Position numbers and translations under genes: made by a program. This document shows, in pieces, positions 37,640 to 49,216 of a stretch of DNA of 64,000 nt. The notes under the pieces are model-generated. The model was not told where the DNA came from and did not search any database. It was given only the letters and a program-made list of their open reading frames with translations. Source of the DNA: Cenococcum geophilum 1.58 (Eukaryota > Ascomycota > Dothideomycetes > Gloniales > Gloniaceae); assembly GCA_001692895.1 (NCBI GenBank), contig KV748188.1:992001-1056000 (forward strand), given 5' to 3'. Numbering within the stretch: the first letter of the stretch is position 1; every line of letters starts with the position of its first letter.

Positions 37640-40600
37640 GAATAATACTAAAATAGCAAAAGGAGCTCTTGCTACACCTGGCCCAAAAAGACCAAAACCA
37701 ACTAAAAGAACCCTAAAAAACACCTAGAGAATCCCCCTAAGATATATGCATCGCAGGGAAGGCATACGTTAAACGACGGTAGCTCGCACTCGCGCGCGAC
37801 CGCTAGAACTACGCCTAACAATAGCCCTCTATAATAAAGATAGGCGAATACTATACTATAAAGCAGAAATACCTCTATTAAGAAGGCATCTAATAAAATA
37901 TAAAGCCTATCTAAAATTATAGGGAAGTAACTATTAGCTATAACGAACTAATATAGCTAGTAGAATGGCTTTACTAGTTTAGTAAACCTTAGGCGCCCCT
38001 TTAGTAAACCCTTAATTAAATCCTCTAACGGTTAAGTAAAATTAAAAATAAGTATAACCCCCCTTTACCGGCGAACCGCACCTAGGCCACTATAGCTATG
38101 CTTTTATAGCACAGGGAACCTACCCCCCTTAAGTTAATAACTAGGTATATAATTATAATATAACTAAATATAGAATAAGTAGAGGGGCTTAGGGGATAAT
38201 TAAAAATAGAAGTCCTTATAGAGATATATAAAGAGGTTTATAACGCTGTTATAGTCTAATACCTTAAGAGCGGAGATATTAGAGCTACCTTAAAGGACTA
38301 ATAAGTAAAGGAACGAGCCGTAAGGGTAAGGGATAGGCTAGAAAAACGTATTAGTATAAAAGTACTCCGTAAGGATTACCTAGTTAAAGTCCTAGCGGTT
38401 TCTATAAGCCTTAGGGTAGAAAAGGGACGCTAGGTGGATAATATAGCAATTATATAGGAGATAGTAAGATAAATGGAACGCCTTATACTAGGACTTAAAA
38501 TCACCTAAATCTAATAGCTTTAATAGGAAAATATAAACTAAGTATATAATAAGAATAATAAGAGGATATAAGGGTCGCNNNAGACTNNNTAGGGANACNC
38601 NNNNNNAANNNATNGCTCCCTTATNNTTAGNNNANANANNCNAGNAATNCAAAAACTCCTTATCTAAAAAGGAATAATTATAAATGGCCTTATATATAAT
38701 ATAAGGCTCTATAACTATAGACTACGCCTAAAATAATACTATCGCTATATATAATAGGGATACACCTAATCTATATACGCAGTATAGGTATACTGCGGCT
38801 ATTATATAGGCCCCTATAATATAAAATATTACTTAAATTAAGACTAAATAAAATACGTAAACTGCCACTAAAGCATATATAAGGCGTAGGAGAGAGAAGA
38901 CTGCATTAAATATAGGAGATAGAAGGTAAGGGCTTAACAGCTGCAAGAATAACTGCATGCTAGGTTATATAAATGGAAATAATAGGCGATAAGCTAGGGG
39001 GACATAGGCGCCTTCCTAGCGTTTCCTACCTTTAATACTAGAGGGCTAGGCTAGCTATCCCAAGCCTTAACGGGCTAGAAGTAATGCCGTGTAATATTAC
39101 TAGACTAATTAGGGATATAAGGGAGAGGACGCCCTATAGGAAGACCCCTATAGACAGCAATAGTAGGCTTAAGACTAGGATAATTAAGAATTAGACTTAA
39201 TATAGCAAATATAATATTTATAGCCAACCTATAAAGGGTATATAGCTAACTAGTAAGAATAGGGGAAGAACTAGTAATAATAATAGATTTAGATATAGAA
39301 GCGCTAATAGGAATATAAGATATAGAAATGGAAAGCTCTATATAAAATAAGTAGTAACTAGGGTGTAGATATAAGAGATAGAAGCTCTAAATATCCTAGA
39401 GAAAGTAGAAATAGAAGAAGTAAGGAATAAAGGAGAGTTAAAGGACCCTCGCTAGGGGTCCGCTACCTATCTATTATATAGTATAACTATAGCAATATAA
39501 ACCACCGCCTTATAAGGCCCCTACTAGACAGTTTAGACCTAAAGAAATACTATATCCTTACTATATAAGAACCGTATTATAATACCTTTATATAATTAAT
39601 ATACTACCCCTAAGGATTTTAGCTCCTATATAAACTAAAAGCAGCTATATACGTATACTTTATAATTAGTAAGGCTATTAGCCTATCCTTATAGTTATAG
39701 TAGGCAGTTAACCTAGATATTATAGTTATAACAATCCAAATATATAGGGGACCGGTATAAATTATTAATATATATAACCCTAGGGTTAAAGGGGTCCTAT
39801 AAATAGAGAATATTATATTAGTAATAAGTTTATTAGAAACCAAAGGTATAGAGTTTATCCTACTAGGAGATATAAACCTTTATTACCTATAGTAGGGGGG
39901 TATCTATATTACTATAAATTAATAGTTAAAGTGCCTACTAAGAGCTATAGATATCTAGGGCCTTAAGCTAGCTACCCCCCTAGGAGTAATTATATAGTAA
40001 TAAGGCACCGCCAGAAGTATAATTAACCTTATATTTATAGATAAAGGCCTATACTAGAGACTTAAAAGGTATAACCCCAAAGAAGAATAGGCACTTACCC
40101 TAGACTATATCCCTATCTAGATATAGCTAGACCTAGATACTAAAGCGTAACTAAATAGAAAAAGATATATAATAAGGAAGCTTAAGATAAATAGTTTCCT
40201 TAATATAGTTAAATAACAACTCTAAGACCTAAAAGAAATCCACCTAATACTAAATAAGTAAGGCTTATTGGCCACCCCTAAGAAAATTAACTAAAGACTA
40301 GAAAGGATCTAGGTAGCAATTAAAAATAGGCTAAAAGAGCACTGCCCGGTTTTAAAACCGGGCCCCTACACGCAATACGTATAGTCTATATAATATATAG
40401 TTCTAGTTACCAGCTAATAATAAGCAAGAAGGAAATATATAAGTAGCTATAACCCTAAAGACAAAAGATAATATAAAGATATAAGAAACTAGCTAAAGAA
40501 TACCCTAAAAAAAGAAGTAAGGAATAACAAGAGATGGTTTATAAATAAGCATACTTTTAATCCGAGCCTCCCCTATAATAAGGGCCTTTAGGCTATAGTA

Positions 40601-43171
40601 AAATAGGTTAAAAAAAAAAGGTAGGGCGCCTAGTAAAAGACCTATACTTACTACCCCTATAAAGAGCAGAAGAATTATAGGCTATAAAAAACAATAATAA
40701 GAAGGTAAAGATCCTTATAGAAAGGTTCTTCCCTTAACTAGCTCTAGCAGACCTTAGTAATATTATAGACAAAACACTAGTAACTCGCCTATAGGTTAAC
40801 AGCGACATAATAACAGAGGAAATGGCTAAAATTATTAGCCGCCTTTTAAATAATATAGTACTAGGACTAGATAGGATTCTAAATAAGGCCCTAAAAACCT
40901 ATGGGCTACTTATAGCACCTTAGCTTATAGATATAGCTAGAGCATACTTTACTATAGGCTACTACCTATAACTTGGAAGATCTATAACAACAGTTATCCT
41001 ATAAAAAGAAGGTAAAGTAGATTACTTAATCCCAGAAAGCTACCGCCCTATTGCCTTAGAAAATACCCTTAGCAAGATCTTAGAAAGGGTAATAGCGAAA
41101 CGTATAGTAGATACGGCAGAGGAATACGCCCTACTACTACAAAGCTAAATAGGGGCAAGAAAGAACCGCTTAACACTATTAGCACTTACGCTACTCGCTA
41201 CTACTATTAAATCTACATAGGCGATGCAAAAGGACTTTATAGTATTAATACTTAGCCTAGATATTAGTGGTACCTATAATAATATACCCCACAAGCGTCT
41301 TCTATATATCCTTAGGGTAAAGGGCTTTCTAGAATAGATTATATAATTTGTTTAAGGGTTTATAGGCCAGAAAGAAACATTACTAGTCTTTAGCGGATAC
41401 TAGAGCCCCCTTATTACAGTTGTAATAGGAATACTATAAGAATTACCCCTCTCGCCTATACTCTTCCTTTTCTTTATAAGCAACTTACTTAACTCCTTTA
41501 AGAAAGGGGCGACTTAGGGGATAGGCTTTATTAATAATATAAACCTAATTATATACGGGCTAACAGCCATAGAGAATTGCAGAATACTAGAGAAAGCCTA
41601 TAATACTTATATAGAATAGGCAAAACGTTATAGAGTCTAATTCTTACTAGAGAAATACCAGCTAATCTATTTTATAAGAAAACGTAACTAATTTACAGAT
41701 CTCTAGCATATAATTTACATCTAAGGCTTTAGGGGTTAACCAGTTTAGGGCCTAAGGGTATTAGGAGTATAGGTAGATAATAAGCTCTAGTAGAGCATAT
41801 ATACGGCGTAAGCGGCCCATAAAGGCCAAGCATAGTTTGTCGCTTTATTTAGGATTATTAATTATATATAGGGTCCATACTTCTAGGGGTTACGCCTACT
41901 ATATATAGTAGTCGTCTGGCCAACCATAACATATAAATCTAGTATTTAGGCCATTAGAGAAACTAAAAAGGGCCCCCCTAAATTACTCCTTAAACTACTT
42001 TAAAAGGTCTAAATAGCCTACCTTTAGAGTATTATAGGNGGGTATAAGNNAACGGCNATAGNACTNCTTAAGAAGGAATCTAATATTCCCCCCCTATAGT
42101 TATATATTAAAGCCGCTATAATATAAAGGATATAAAATAAATATAACTCTAATATTATAAAGTATATTAAGATACGCCTAAGTAAACTATAGAGGGATCT
42201 TAGGGTGCCCTATAGGAGAACAAACTAATAACCCTAAAGTAGGGAAGAGATATTAGAGAAATAGGTAAAGAAAGTAGAAGAAAAATAGTGCCGCTTTAGG
42301 GCCTAGGCCTATATAGAGAAGGAAGGGAGACGTATAAGAGGTTAGTAAAGATAATAGTAAGATAGAGAAAGGAGCTAAAGTAGAATATATAAGAACGCTA
42401 GGAAACTATCTACCGCAATATAATACTGGTTAGACTAACGCTAAAGAGGCGAATAGGAGTTAAAGGTATAGAGGCTAACTTAGGTAAGACGAACCTAAGC
42501 TATAGTATAGTTAACGCTATAAGGGGTAAATACCTAAGGGCTCTAAGAAGGCCTAATAAAGGCAGAAAATATAATAGCAATACTCTTAAGAACAGGAATA
42601 ATAGGACTAAAAGATTAGCTTTACTAGGTGGGTGTCCTAGTAGGTAGCCTAAGATATAAATATAGCTGGCCAAGATAGACACTAAAACACGTAATACTAN
42701 TATGCCNCNTACGCACTAANNNAGAANTAATACTCTTAGNAGCTAGCATANAGAACTATAANANACTNCTCTNNATATAAAAAGGCCTTAAGGCGGTTAC
42801 CTAGTGGCTTATTAGTTAAAATATGCTAAATTAGTTCTAGGTTATAAGGGAAATGGTAATAAAAGGTAAGGGGGTAAGTAGTAGGTGCCCCCTAGTAACT
42901 CTATAGTAGTAGAGTAATAGTTTATAATACTAGCGCGTCTATAGGCTTATTACGGCAGCAGTGGTTCCTAAGGAGGTTAAACAGTAAGGTAGTAGAGCAC
43001 TATAGGCGACTTATAGGCGCTAAGTAGGCGAGTCCCAAAAGGCGGGGAGATGAATTACGGGGTTTTCTCATTTTTCTTAAATAGAGTTTTCTCCCTATAT
43101 GTAAATAAGGAGTAGTCCGCGTGGGCCCAATAGGGATCTAAATCGGACATTAAGCAATAAATTATTATTAT
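37640..43171 (+). mobile_element. Full-length LINE (Tad/I-like), RIP-degraded, in the palindromic element
   Basis: A 5532-bp element flanked by the 14-bp duplication TAATTATCTATCTA (37626-37639 and 43172-43185), ending in an ATT repeat tail. Reading through stops gives a probable ORF1 (about 37800-39300) with a zinc-knuckle-like stretch near 38780, an AP-type endonuclease (about 39430-40170, INIYNP and GDINLHY motifs), and a LINE-type RT (about 40880-41700, ESYRPIALENTLSKILE, VLILSLDISGTYNNIPHKRL). N runs occur at 38579-38649, 42039-42065 and 42700-42775. No frame is open. Confidence 0.88.
39430..41700 (+). pseudogene. LINE ORF2 pseudogene: endonuclease and reverse transcriptase
   Basis: The endonuclease part shows the NIYNP and GDIN blocks; the RT part shows YRPIAL, LDISGTYNNIPH and a later NINLIIYG segment at the place of the catalytic FADD-type box. 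The downstream part to 42680 corresponds to the better-preserved C-terminus in the truncated copy at 15707-16451. Many stops are present. Confidence 0.8.
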
Positions 43172-43324
43172 TAATTATCTATCTAAAAATAAATTTTTTA
43201 TATATAATATATATATATAGCTGCCTAGATGCTGCTTAATGCGTATGGTCTGTTTTAAATGCTGCGAAATGCTGCGAAAGGCTAAAAATGCTGGCAAAAT
43301 GCTGCTAAATTTTTTCCTAACGTA

Positions 43325-43729
43325 GTAGTAAGTTTATTCTTAAGGTAGGACGCCTTAAATTAAATATAAAACCCTATACTAAATTATATAAGAAACTAAA
43401 TAATTATATTAAATTATAAAACGTATATATTTAGCGTTAGAGACGGATTAAATATTATAGGATAATTGTATATTTACTCGCGTATACTTAGTATAAAAAG
43501 AAAGTTAATAACTAGACGGAGCCATATATTAGGAATAAGATAGTATAACTTTACTAAGTAATAAAATAATAGTTATTAGCTAATTATAATAATTAGACGC
43601 AGAGGATTTAATAAAGGGTATTAGAAATAATAAAGGTTATTAAATTAAAGATAGGAATGCTATACCTCTAATAAATAACTTAGAGATAGGAGATATCTTT
43701 AAAGACGAAGATAAAAAGGAGGGGGATAG
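43325..43729 (+). mobile_element. A2 fragment: last internal part with polypurine tract
   Basis: Matches A1 13330-13750, including CCTCTAATAAATAACTTAGAGAT, and ends in AAAAAGGAGGGGGATAG, the polypurine tract before the 3' LTR. Confidence 0.85.
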
Positions 43730-43980
43730 TATTATAGACCTTATATTAGCAGTAGTATAACTACTAAAAAGAGATATAAATAGGTTAGTCAAGATAGTAT
43801 AGAAGGTGCTAGAACTAATTAAGCTATAGGATAAGAGGTAGCCAAGTTACGTAGCTAGTTATATTATAAGTTTAGAATATAAAAATGTAGAAATATAGGA
43901 ATATAAGACATACTAACGTACTAACGTACTTAGTATATTTCTTAGGCGCAGTATTATATATTTAAAGGACTATCCCTTAA

Positions 43981-44591
43981 CCCGCCGGAATTCGTCCACT
44001 CGTTATCGATAAGGATCGGCCAATCAAATCAATGCATCCAAATCATCGTGATTAGAAATACGCTCCGAGCCAGTGGTGTCCAAAGAACCCCAGTAATCCT
44101 CAATGGATGATTCCTGTGTAAGGCCCATATAAATAAGCACACCAAAATACGCCCAGAGTTCTTCTTTGTATGTTGGCTTCCATGGACGGGCCCGTAGCTT
44201 TTCACCTACATCATTCAACGGGTGCAGCTCTGCGTACTTATTCGTCCACTCTACCAGCTTATCCATAATCTCACTAGTAAAGAATTGACTAAATATAGCG
44301 AACGGATCGTTTCGATCAAGCGTAGGAGGTAGATTTGGGGTGCCATGGTCGTTGAGATCGTTAATATGCAAAGGCTCGAAATCGGGCAGCTCCTATGGCT
44401 TGGGGGGTGGTTTTTTAGCAACCCGGTTTGGTAGAACTTTATATTAAGTCGGTTGAACAAGATCTATATCATTGGAAGTACGATTAGAAGGCATGGTTGA
44501 TGGTAATTAATTGATCAAATCTATAGAGGTATACGCGTAGTTTTGATTCTGGTGTTCCGCACGGACCACCTGCTGAGTGGACGTCGGCGGG
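43981..44591 (-). mobile_element. piggyBac-type deletion derivative in the A2 LTR
   Basis: A 611-bp element with TTAA on both sides (43977-43980 and 44592-44595) and inverted ends beginning CCCGCCG, with TCCACTC a few bases inside each end. TTAA duplication and CCC-starting ends define piggyBac. It holds only the 5' part of the transposase gene, so it is non-autonomous. GC content is near normal, in contrast to the LTR around it. Confidence 0.9.
44024..44495 (-). pseudogene. piggyBac transposase, N-terminal fragment with premature stops
   Basis: Reading starts at MPSNRTSNDIDLVQPT (ATG at 44493-44495). A TAA follows at codon 17 and a TAG about 17 codons later. The frame is then open through HINDLNDHG...DPFAIFSQFFTSEIMDKLVEWTN and AYFGVLIYMGLTQ...EDYW to a TGA at 44024. 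The open part (115 codons from an internal Met) matches the start of the DDE_Tnp_1_7 domain of piggyBac transposases. The catalytic Asp residues lie in the deleted part. The two early stops are compatible with C-to-T changes (CAA, CAG) but could have other causes. Confidence 0.85.
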
Positions 44592-44771
44592 TTAAGGGAT
44601 AGTCCCTACCTAAATAGTTCTCTTTTTTATAGTAAATCTTAGAATATAATTAGAGTTAATTTGTTGGGCAACCACTCCACTAGTTGTTATTACATTGTTG
44701 ACTTCTTATTTACCTACACACCTAGCCCATTAATAAGTCTACCGTAGTACTTCCTACAAGGCTTCGTTACA

Positions 44772-45245
44772 CTCCCTATATACATCCTCACTTCATAAAA
44801 AGGCTAAAATAAGAGCAAAGGAGCTAAAATTAAAGCCTTAAAAGGTATTAAATAGCACGTAGGGGCAAATATTTAATTTAATTAGTTGTAGATAGCTTCT
44901 AAAGTGGTGGTAACCGATTGGGTTAGAGAGCCGAGTTCTAGGCGTCCGAGTTTATAAATTTGGTATCGTAACTCTAAATAATGCTACTAAACGCTGGCAA
45001 GCAGCATATCCGCCATGAAGAATCCGTGAGATTAACGCCTTATATCCAATCAGCCTGAGGCTGATACCACTCCCAAATTTAACCAGCTTAAACGCCAGTT
45101 TATAGCCAAAGTACAACGCCTAGGGCAATGAGCATGCGGTAGTAATGTATACAGGCCCCCAAAAGATGACTCCAAAATAAACCTTCCTGATTTGAGCCCG
45201 TGACTAAGGAATGCCAGGAGCCCATTCTAATTAGTTCACCATGAC
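44772..45245. other. Boundary intergenic stretch
   Basis: 474 bp between the last transposon base and the SNF5-like gene stop. Composition changes from AT-rich (to about 44910) to mixed. No ORF, repeat or RNA gene was recognised. It should contain the SNF5 3' UTR and terminator. Confidence 0.6.
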
Positions 45246-47857
45246 CTACGATGCACTAGGTCTTCCTGTCCGTTTTTCCACCATAGCCTTATGCTGTCGA
45301 TTCCGTAAATGGACTTCGAAATTCTCCACTGTTAACCCAGGGCCCGCGGTATAGAGCTTTCCTGGGCAGTCAATACACCGGATACGTGGTAGAAATTGAG
45401 TTTTGACGTTTGGAGGAAGTGGGGCTCCTGGCGGTAGATCGGCCTTGACGCTGTTTTGTGTTTCCCGGTCTACAGCGCTGTAACGCATAAGTGCTTCAAA
45501 TTTGTCATTTGGATATTTTTCACGCAGTTCTTGAAGAGCCGAAGTTAACCAGGTTGGAGGAGGTGCCTATAGATGATGCGTTAGCATGACTGTTGTTTCA
45601 CCGGCAGACAGGAGAAGTTTAAATTGAAAAAACCTAACAAATCTGTCACGGTGTTAATATCAGGAATTGAAATCATACTCACAGGCGTCGACCCGGCCGG
45701 CAGTGGATATGGTGCGTCTGCCCGACCATCAGGGTAGTAGTTCCATTGGTGGTTTCCATTGCCTGGCGTTTGGGTCGATTGCATGCGTGGCGATGCTTCA
45801 ACATTGGTAGCTCCAGAAGTGGGAGTTGAGCGTTGCTGCATCGCTGGAGAGGGGGGAGGAGGCATCGAAGTTACCGTAGGTGTGCTATGTTGCGGGGTAG
45901 TGTTCTGTGATGCCATTAGGGGCGTTGATAGGTTTCTCTGCTGGTACTCGCCGCTTCGCCTGGCCTTCTGGCTCTGCCACCATTGCTGAAACTTCTTTGG
46001 AGAAATGCGGAGTTTCACAATGAGTGTCGGTTCAGCGACGCTTTCTTCTCTCGCCTCATAACCTCCGAATCGCCTAGCCGATGTCCTCGTCTCATGGTGA
46101 TGGAGCGCAGATATTTCCGGGGTGGCCGACCTCCCGAGATTTGCCCTCATGGCGGCCTGGGCCGCAGTGGCAGCCCCTCGGATTCCTCTGGTCCGTGCGG
46201 TGCCGCCCATAATTTGTGACGGTGCAGGTGATTCAGGAGCAGAATCTTCGCTTTCAGATTCATCTGAATCATCGCCACCATCAGTTCGTCCTGCAGCCCG
46301 CCGGCCGCGGCCAGATGCAGTTCGAGAGATCTTGAAAACTCGACTGGTATCAATGGTTTCCGCGGCTCCAGGCAGGACAGACGAAACAACCAATGTCCGA
46401 ACGGTGCGCTGGCGGTCCTTGAGATCTGGTAATGCAGGCCCTCCGCGGCGGTTCACTGATCGTTTCTGTCGTCGCTGCTCTCTCAAGATTGACAGCTCCG
46501 CTCGCTCTAATTCTGCTTCGCTCAACTCGTAAAGATACGGCGTGTAATCCTTTGCAGACTGCATAGGTCGGAAAACTGAAGGGAGTGGAGAGGGTAGGAA
46601 GCCCTCTCGCACATCTGCGTCCTCAATGGGACGCCCATCGAATGGGTGTCCCGTGATGTAGAGACTCTTCGTAAACATTTGGCTTTGCTCTCGGATAGAA
46701 TGTGCTATTGCAGTTGTAAATTCCCCAGATAATGAAAGGTCTCGGGCCATTTGTCTTGCAAACTCCTCAGGGGAGTTTAAAGGGTTATTTATCTCCCATT
46801 CAAACTGATCCACAAGAGTGTGCTGGCCAATAGTAATATTAAGCTTAATAAGGATTCGCATCTCGTCATTTTTGTATGCAGAATAAGGGAGATGAGGGTC
46901 AAGCGGTTCTTCGTCGATGAACACGTGTGGGTAAAAATCTTGAATCTGTTCCTGTACTTCTCTGTTGATCTGCTGTGTCAAGAGACTCCTAGTCTCGAGC
47001 GGCAGTTTGAAATCTTCAACCAGGTTCTCAGCGAAAACTTCAACAGGAGTGACGCGGTCATGAAGATTCCACGTAAATGTGTCTCGCAGCTTGATTTTGT
47101 CGAATTCGATATCAAGTCGTACGGGGATGAGCTCTTCCAACTGATCTGCTTGTGTAGCCCCATCCTTCCTTGATACGTGCAGTGGTTTCGCTCTTCGGTT
47201 TCCGGGCCTCTTCCTCTGAGCTGGATACTCTAACCGTGAGGGTTTGGATTCTGTAAGGCCATTTCCATAGCCAGCATAGCCGTAGCCAAATAGAGATCCA
47301 GGATCGACTTGACGCTGCTGCCTCAGACTTGCATGATATTCGCTCTCTCGCAACTTTTCTGCAAAGAGAAGCCTTTTCCTTTCCTCCTGGTCATTCATAG
47401 CCACTGCATGAAGCATGTCCCGAGTGATATATTGGTTCAGAAGAAACTCCGGAATCCCTGGTTGATCCTGTTTTTGTGCACTGTTGAGGACAGGATGGGA
47501 AGGGATACGAGAACCAGAACGAGAGCGTTTTCGACTGGGAGAGGTACCATTCACAGTCTCTGTGGTTGTCGGTGAAGTTGTCTCCTGTCTTGGGGGGGAT
47601 GCTTGGCCGGAATCCGCATCGAAAGTCACACCTGACGCAGCTACGACTGCTTTTGCCTTTTCCTTTCCCTCTCGTATTAAATCTTTCCCTTCAAGTATTG
47701 GCTCGGCGCCGTCTGTGCTCGTGATGGTATCCGGGTTTTGCACGGCGCCTTCTCCAATAGAACCGTTTTGTGTGGACGATGCGCCTTGCGCCTGCCGTAG
47801 GGATGCATCGTGCGCCTGGTCAGGTTGGGCGGAAGTGGTAGTGACGGGAGATGGCAT
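45246..47857 (-). CDS. snf5: SNF5/INI1-type SWI/SNF chromatin-remodelling subunit
   Basis: Core subunit of the nuclear SWI/SNF remodelling complex, 831 aa in two exons: 45683-47857 and 45246-45566. The intron is 116 bp (45567-45682; GTGAGT..TGCTAAC..CTATAG, phase 0), joining GSTP to APPPTWLTSALQELR in frame. A Ser/Thr/Pro-rich N-terminus (1-130) is followed by the two SNF5 repeats at about residues 244-312 (IPVRLDIEFDKIKLRDTFTW) and 333-400 (MRILIKLNITIGQHTLVDQF). A charged, Arg-rich region follows, then a C-terminal Cys/His motif C-x2-C-x18-H-x5-H in exon 2 (RCIDCPGKLY...HLRNRQH). Which SNF5-family paralogue (Snf5 or Sfh1) it is rests on length and this C-terminus; Snf5 is more likely. The first ATG of the open frame was taken. 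It is the host gene closest to the transposon block, 474 bp away. Confidence 0.92.
45567..45682 (-). other. Intron of the SNF5-like gene
   Basis: GTGAGT donor, TGCTAAC branch site 20 bp before the CTATAG acceptor, 116 bp. The unspliced frame runs on to a stop at 45581, so splicing is needed for the C-terminal Cys/His motif. Confidence 0.9.
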
Positions 47858-49216
47858 GTCTAGTATTGTAGTACGGCGCTCTTGAGCACGTTACAGGCTC
47901 ACCCTGAACGAAGGTCTCACGCAACAAGGCGGATACATGAATAATCTAGTGAGGTCAGTGTCAGGGTCGCAAAGCGATCGCGTCGCCATTGCGGCCGCAG
48001 CGACGACGACCATAACAGGGAGAGCGGAAAGCGACACAAGGGGGCTTCCATCTCAGCAGTCAATGGCCGCGAGAGATAGATCACGATAGTGTAGGGGTAG
48101 GAGAGCTGGATACACATACCGGCCGGTTGATGCAAATTGCGCGTCGACAATTCCAGGGCTGAGCTCTGTTTGGCTGAGGGAAGACTTGCCGATCACGGGG
48201 CAGTCGCGCGCAGGACTCGGGACTGCCTCCAAGGCGGAGATGGATTGCTTCCGGAATGATGGCTCCTCTCCTCCCCTGGATGTTCGGGGGCGCGGCGGAG
48301 GATAAGCTCGGAATGCCAATTCGTTGATGCGTGTTACGGTCGATACAGTTGATGGAAAAGGACGAGGCGCTGGATCCGCCGGCCTTTGCCGACTGACGTG
48401 GCGCCTAGAAGCCCGCCCGTGCCGGGAAGAGAAGCAACAATGAGAGGGGCGGCGTGCACCTGCAGTCGCCATGTAATGCTGAGCTTAATGTCAGGGACAG
48501 ATTTAGCCTTCGCATTTGTTGAAGAAGTCAATCTACTCCAAAGTATAACAATGTTGTCACGTGATCGCCGATATGTTTCCTCACTGTATAGCTAGGCGTG
48601 GGCTGCTCAACTGTTGCCTAGCTTTCCTCCTTAATTAATATACCCTTAGGTATAGCTTCAAGCTGTTAAGAAGAGTTTGCGGACGAGTACAATAGAGTCT
48701 CAGGGAAACTCTTCCACACTTAGTAAAACGTGAACTCTACAGCTTTCTCTGCACATTCCATTCTAAACTTCTTTAAGAGCAAGGGTAAAATAACCTTTTG
48801 TGGGAACGACTTAACGGACCACGCCTTGAAGGGGAAGACACTGAAGCCATTGCCGCATTTTGTACTGGATCTCCAATCAACTTTGAACCAAAGGAAGAAC
48901 CAGAATAACAGTAGTGCTAATACAGTGTCCGAATGGCCGCCAGACGCCATACAGAAACACAGCTCCCTAAGATGAATCGCTAGGAATGTGGAATGAGACT
49001 GTCAACGCTCCGGGCAGCTTTGTGTTCCCGGATGATGCACCACCAATGGGCCATCGCGCTGCCCCTTTCCCCACGACCTTCAAATCGCTCAAAAAAACCC
49101 CCTCATATAAAATGATCAGGCAATAATATCTACTACCGAAATCGCCAGGACCCAACAAAATCCTCTCTTATTCTGTTAGCCAGCTATATTAGTGACAGCT
49201 GTTTAGCAGAACTTGA
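47858..49216. promoter_or_regulatory. SNF5 upstream region and VPS74 3' flank
   Basis: 1.36 kb without a supported gene. The part next to SNF5 (47860-48480) is GC-rich with a 139-codon open frame on minus (48053-48472), rich in Pro, Arg and Ser with no recognised motif. It may be 5' UTR or promoter, or a small unrecognised gene. A palindromic GTCACGTGA lies at 48557-48565. From 48600 to 49216 nothing was recognised; short open frames there overlap on both strands and lack support. Confidence 0.5.
48053..48472 (-). other. Open frame of 139 codons upstream of SNF5, doubtful
   Basis: Low-complexity, basic and Pro-rich (AYPPPRPRTSRGGEEPSFRK, then PSPARDCPVIGKSS), no domain or signal peptide. It lies 195 bp before the SNF5 start on the same strand, in GC-rich sequence where long open frames arise by chance. 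It could be a 5' leader or an alternative upstream exon. Not counted as a gene. Confidence 0.2.

Larger units (their letters stand above)
37445..43322. mobile_element. Palindromic TA-flanked element (332 bp without its LINE insertion)
   Basis: The two ends are inverted copies over about 150 bp, starting CGTTAGGAAAAAATTTAGCA and containing repeated GCAGCATTT motifs. TA lies on both sides (37443-37444 and 43323-43324), as in Tc1/mariner-type insertions. Without the LINE and one TSD copy the element would be 332 bp (37445-37639 plus 43186-43322), with a central palindrome at about 37594-37640, so almost the whole of it could fold into one hairpin. No transposase is present. Confidence 0.85.
43730..44771 (+). 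repeat. 3' LTR of A2, split by a piggyBac element
   Basis: Two parts, 43730-43976 and 44596-44771. Without the 611-bp insertion and one TTAA it is 427 bp, the size of the intact LTRs of the family. It ends CTTCGTTACA. It is the last transposon sequence before the gene-rich region. Confidence 0.92.

Noticed and set aside
39619..39843. 74-codon minus-strand frame
   Set aside because: Shadow of the LINE endonuclease region.
37445..43322. Reading the 150-bp inverted arms as ends of the LINE or as LTRs
   Set aside because: The 14-bp LINE duplication lies inside the arms and TA lies outside them, so the arms belong to the earlier host element.
44880..45000. Possible tRNA-like stretch (GGTTAGAGAGCCGAGTTC, then TTTGGTATCGTAACTC)
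   Set aside because: No acceptor or anticodon stem could be paired; not a tRNA.
45759..47885. Several plus-strand frames opposite SNF5
   Set aside because: Antisense shadows of a well-supported coding exon.
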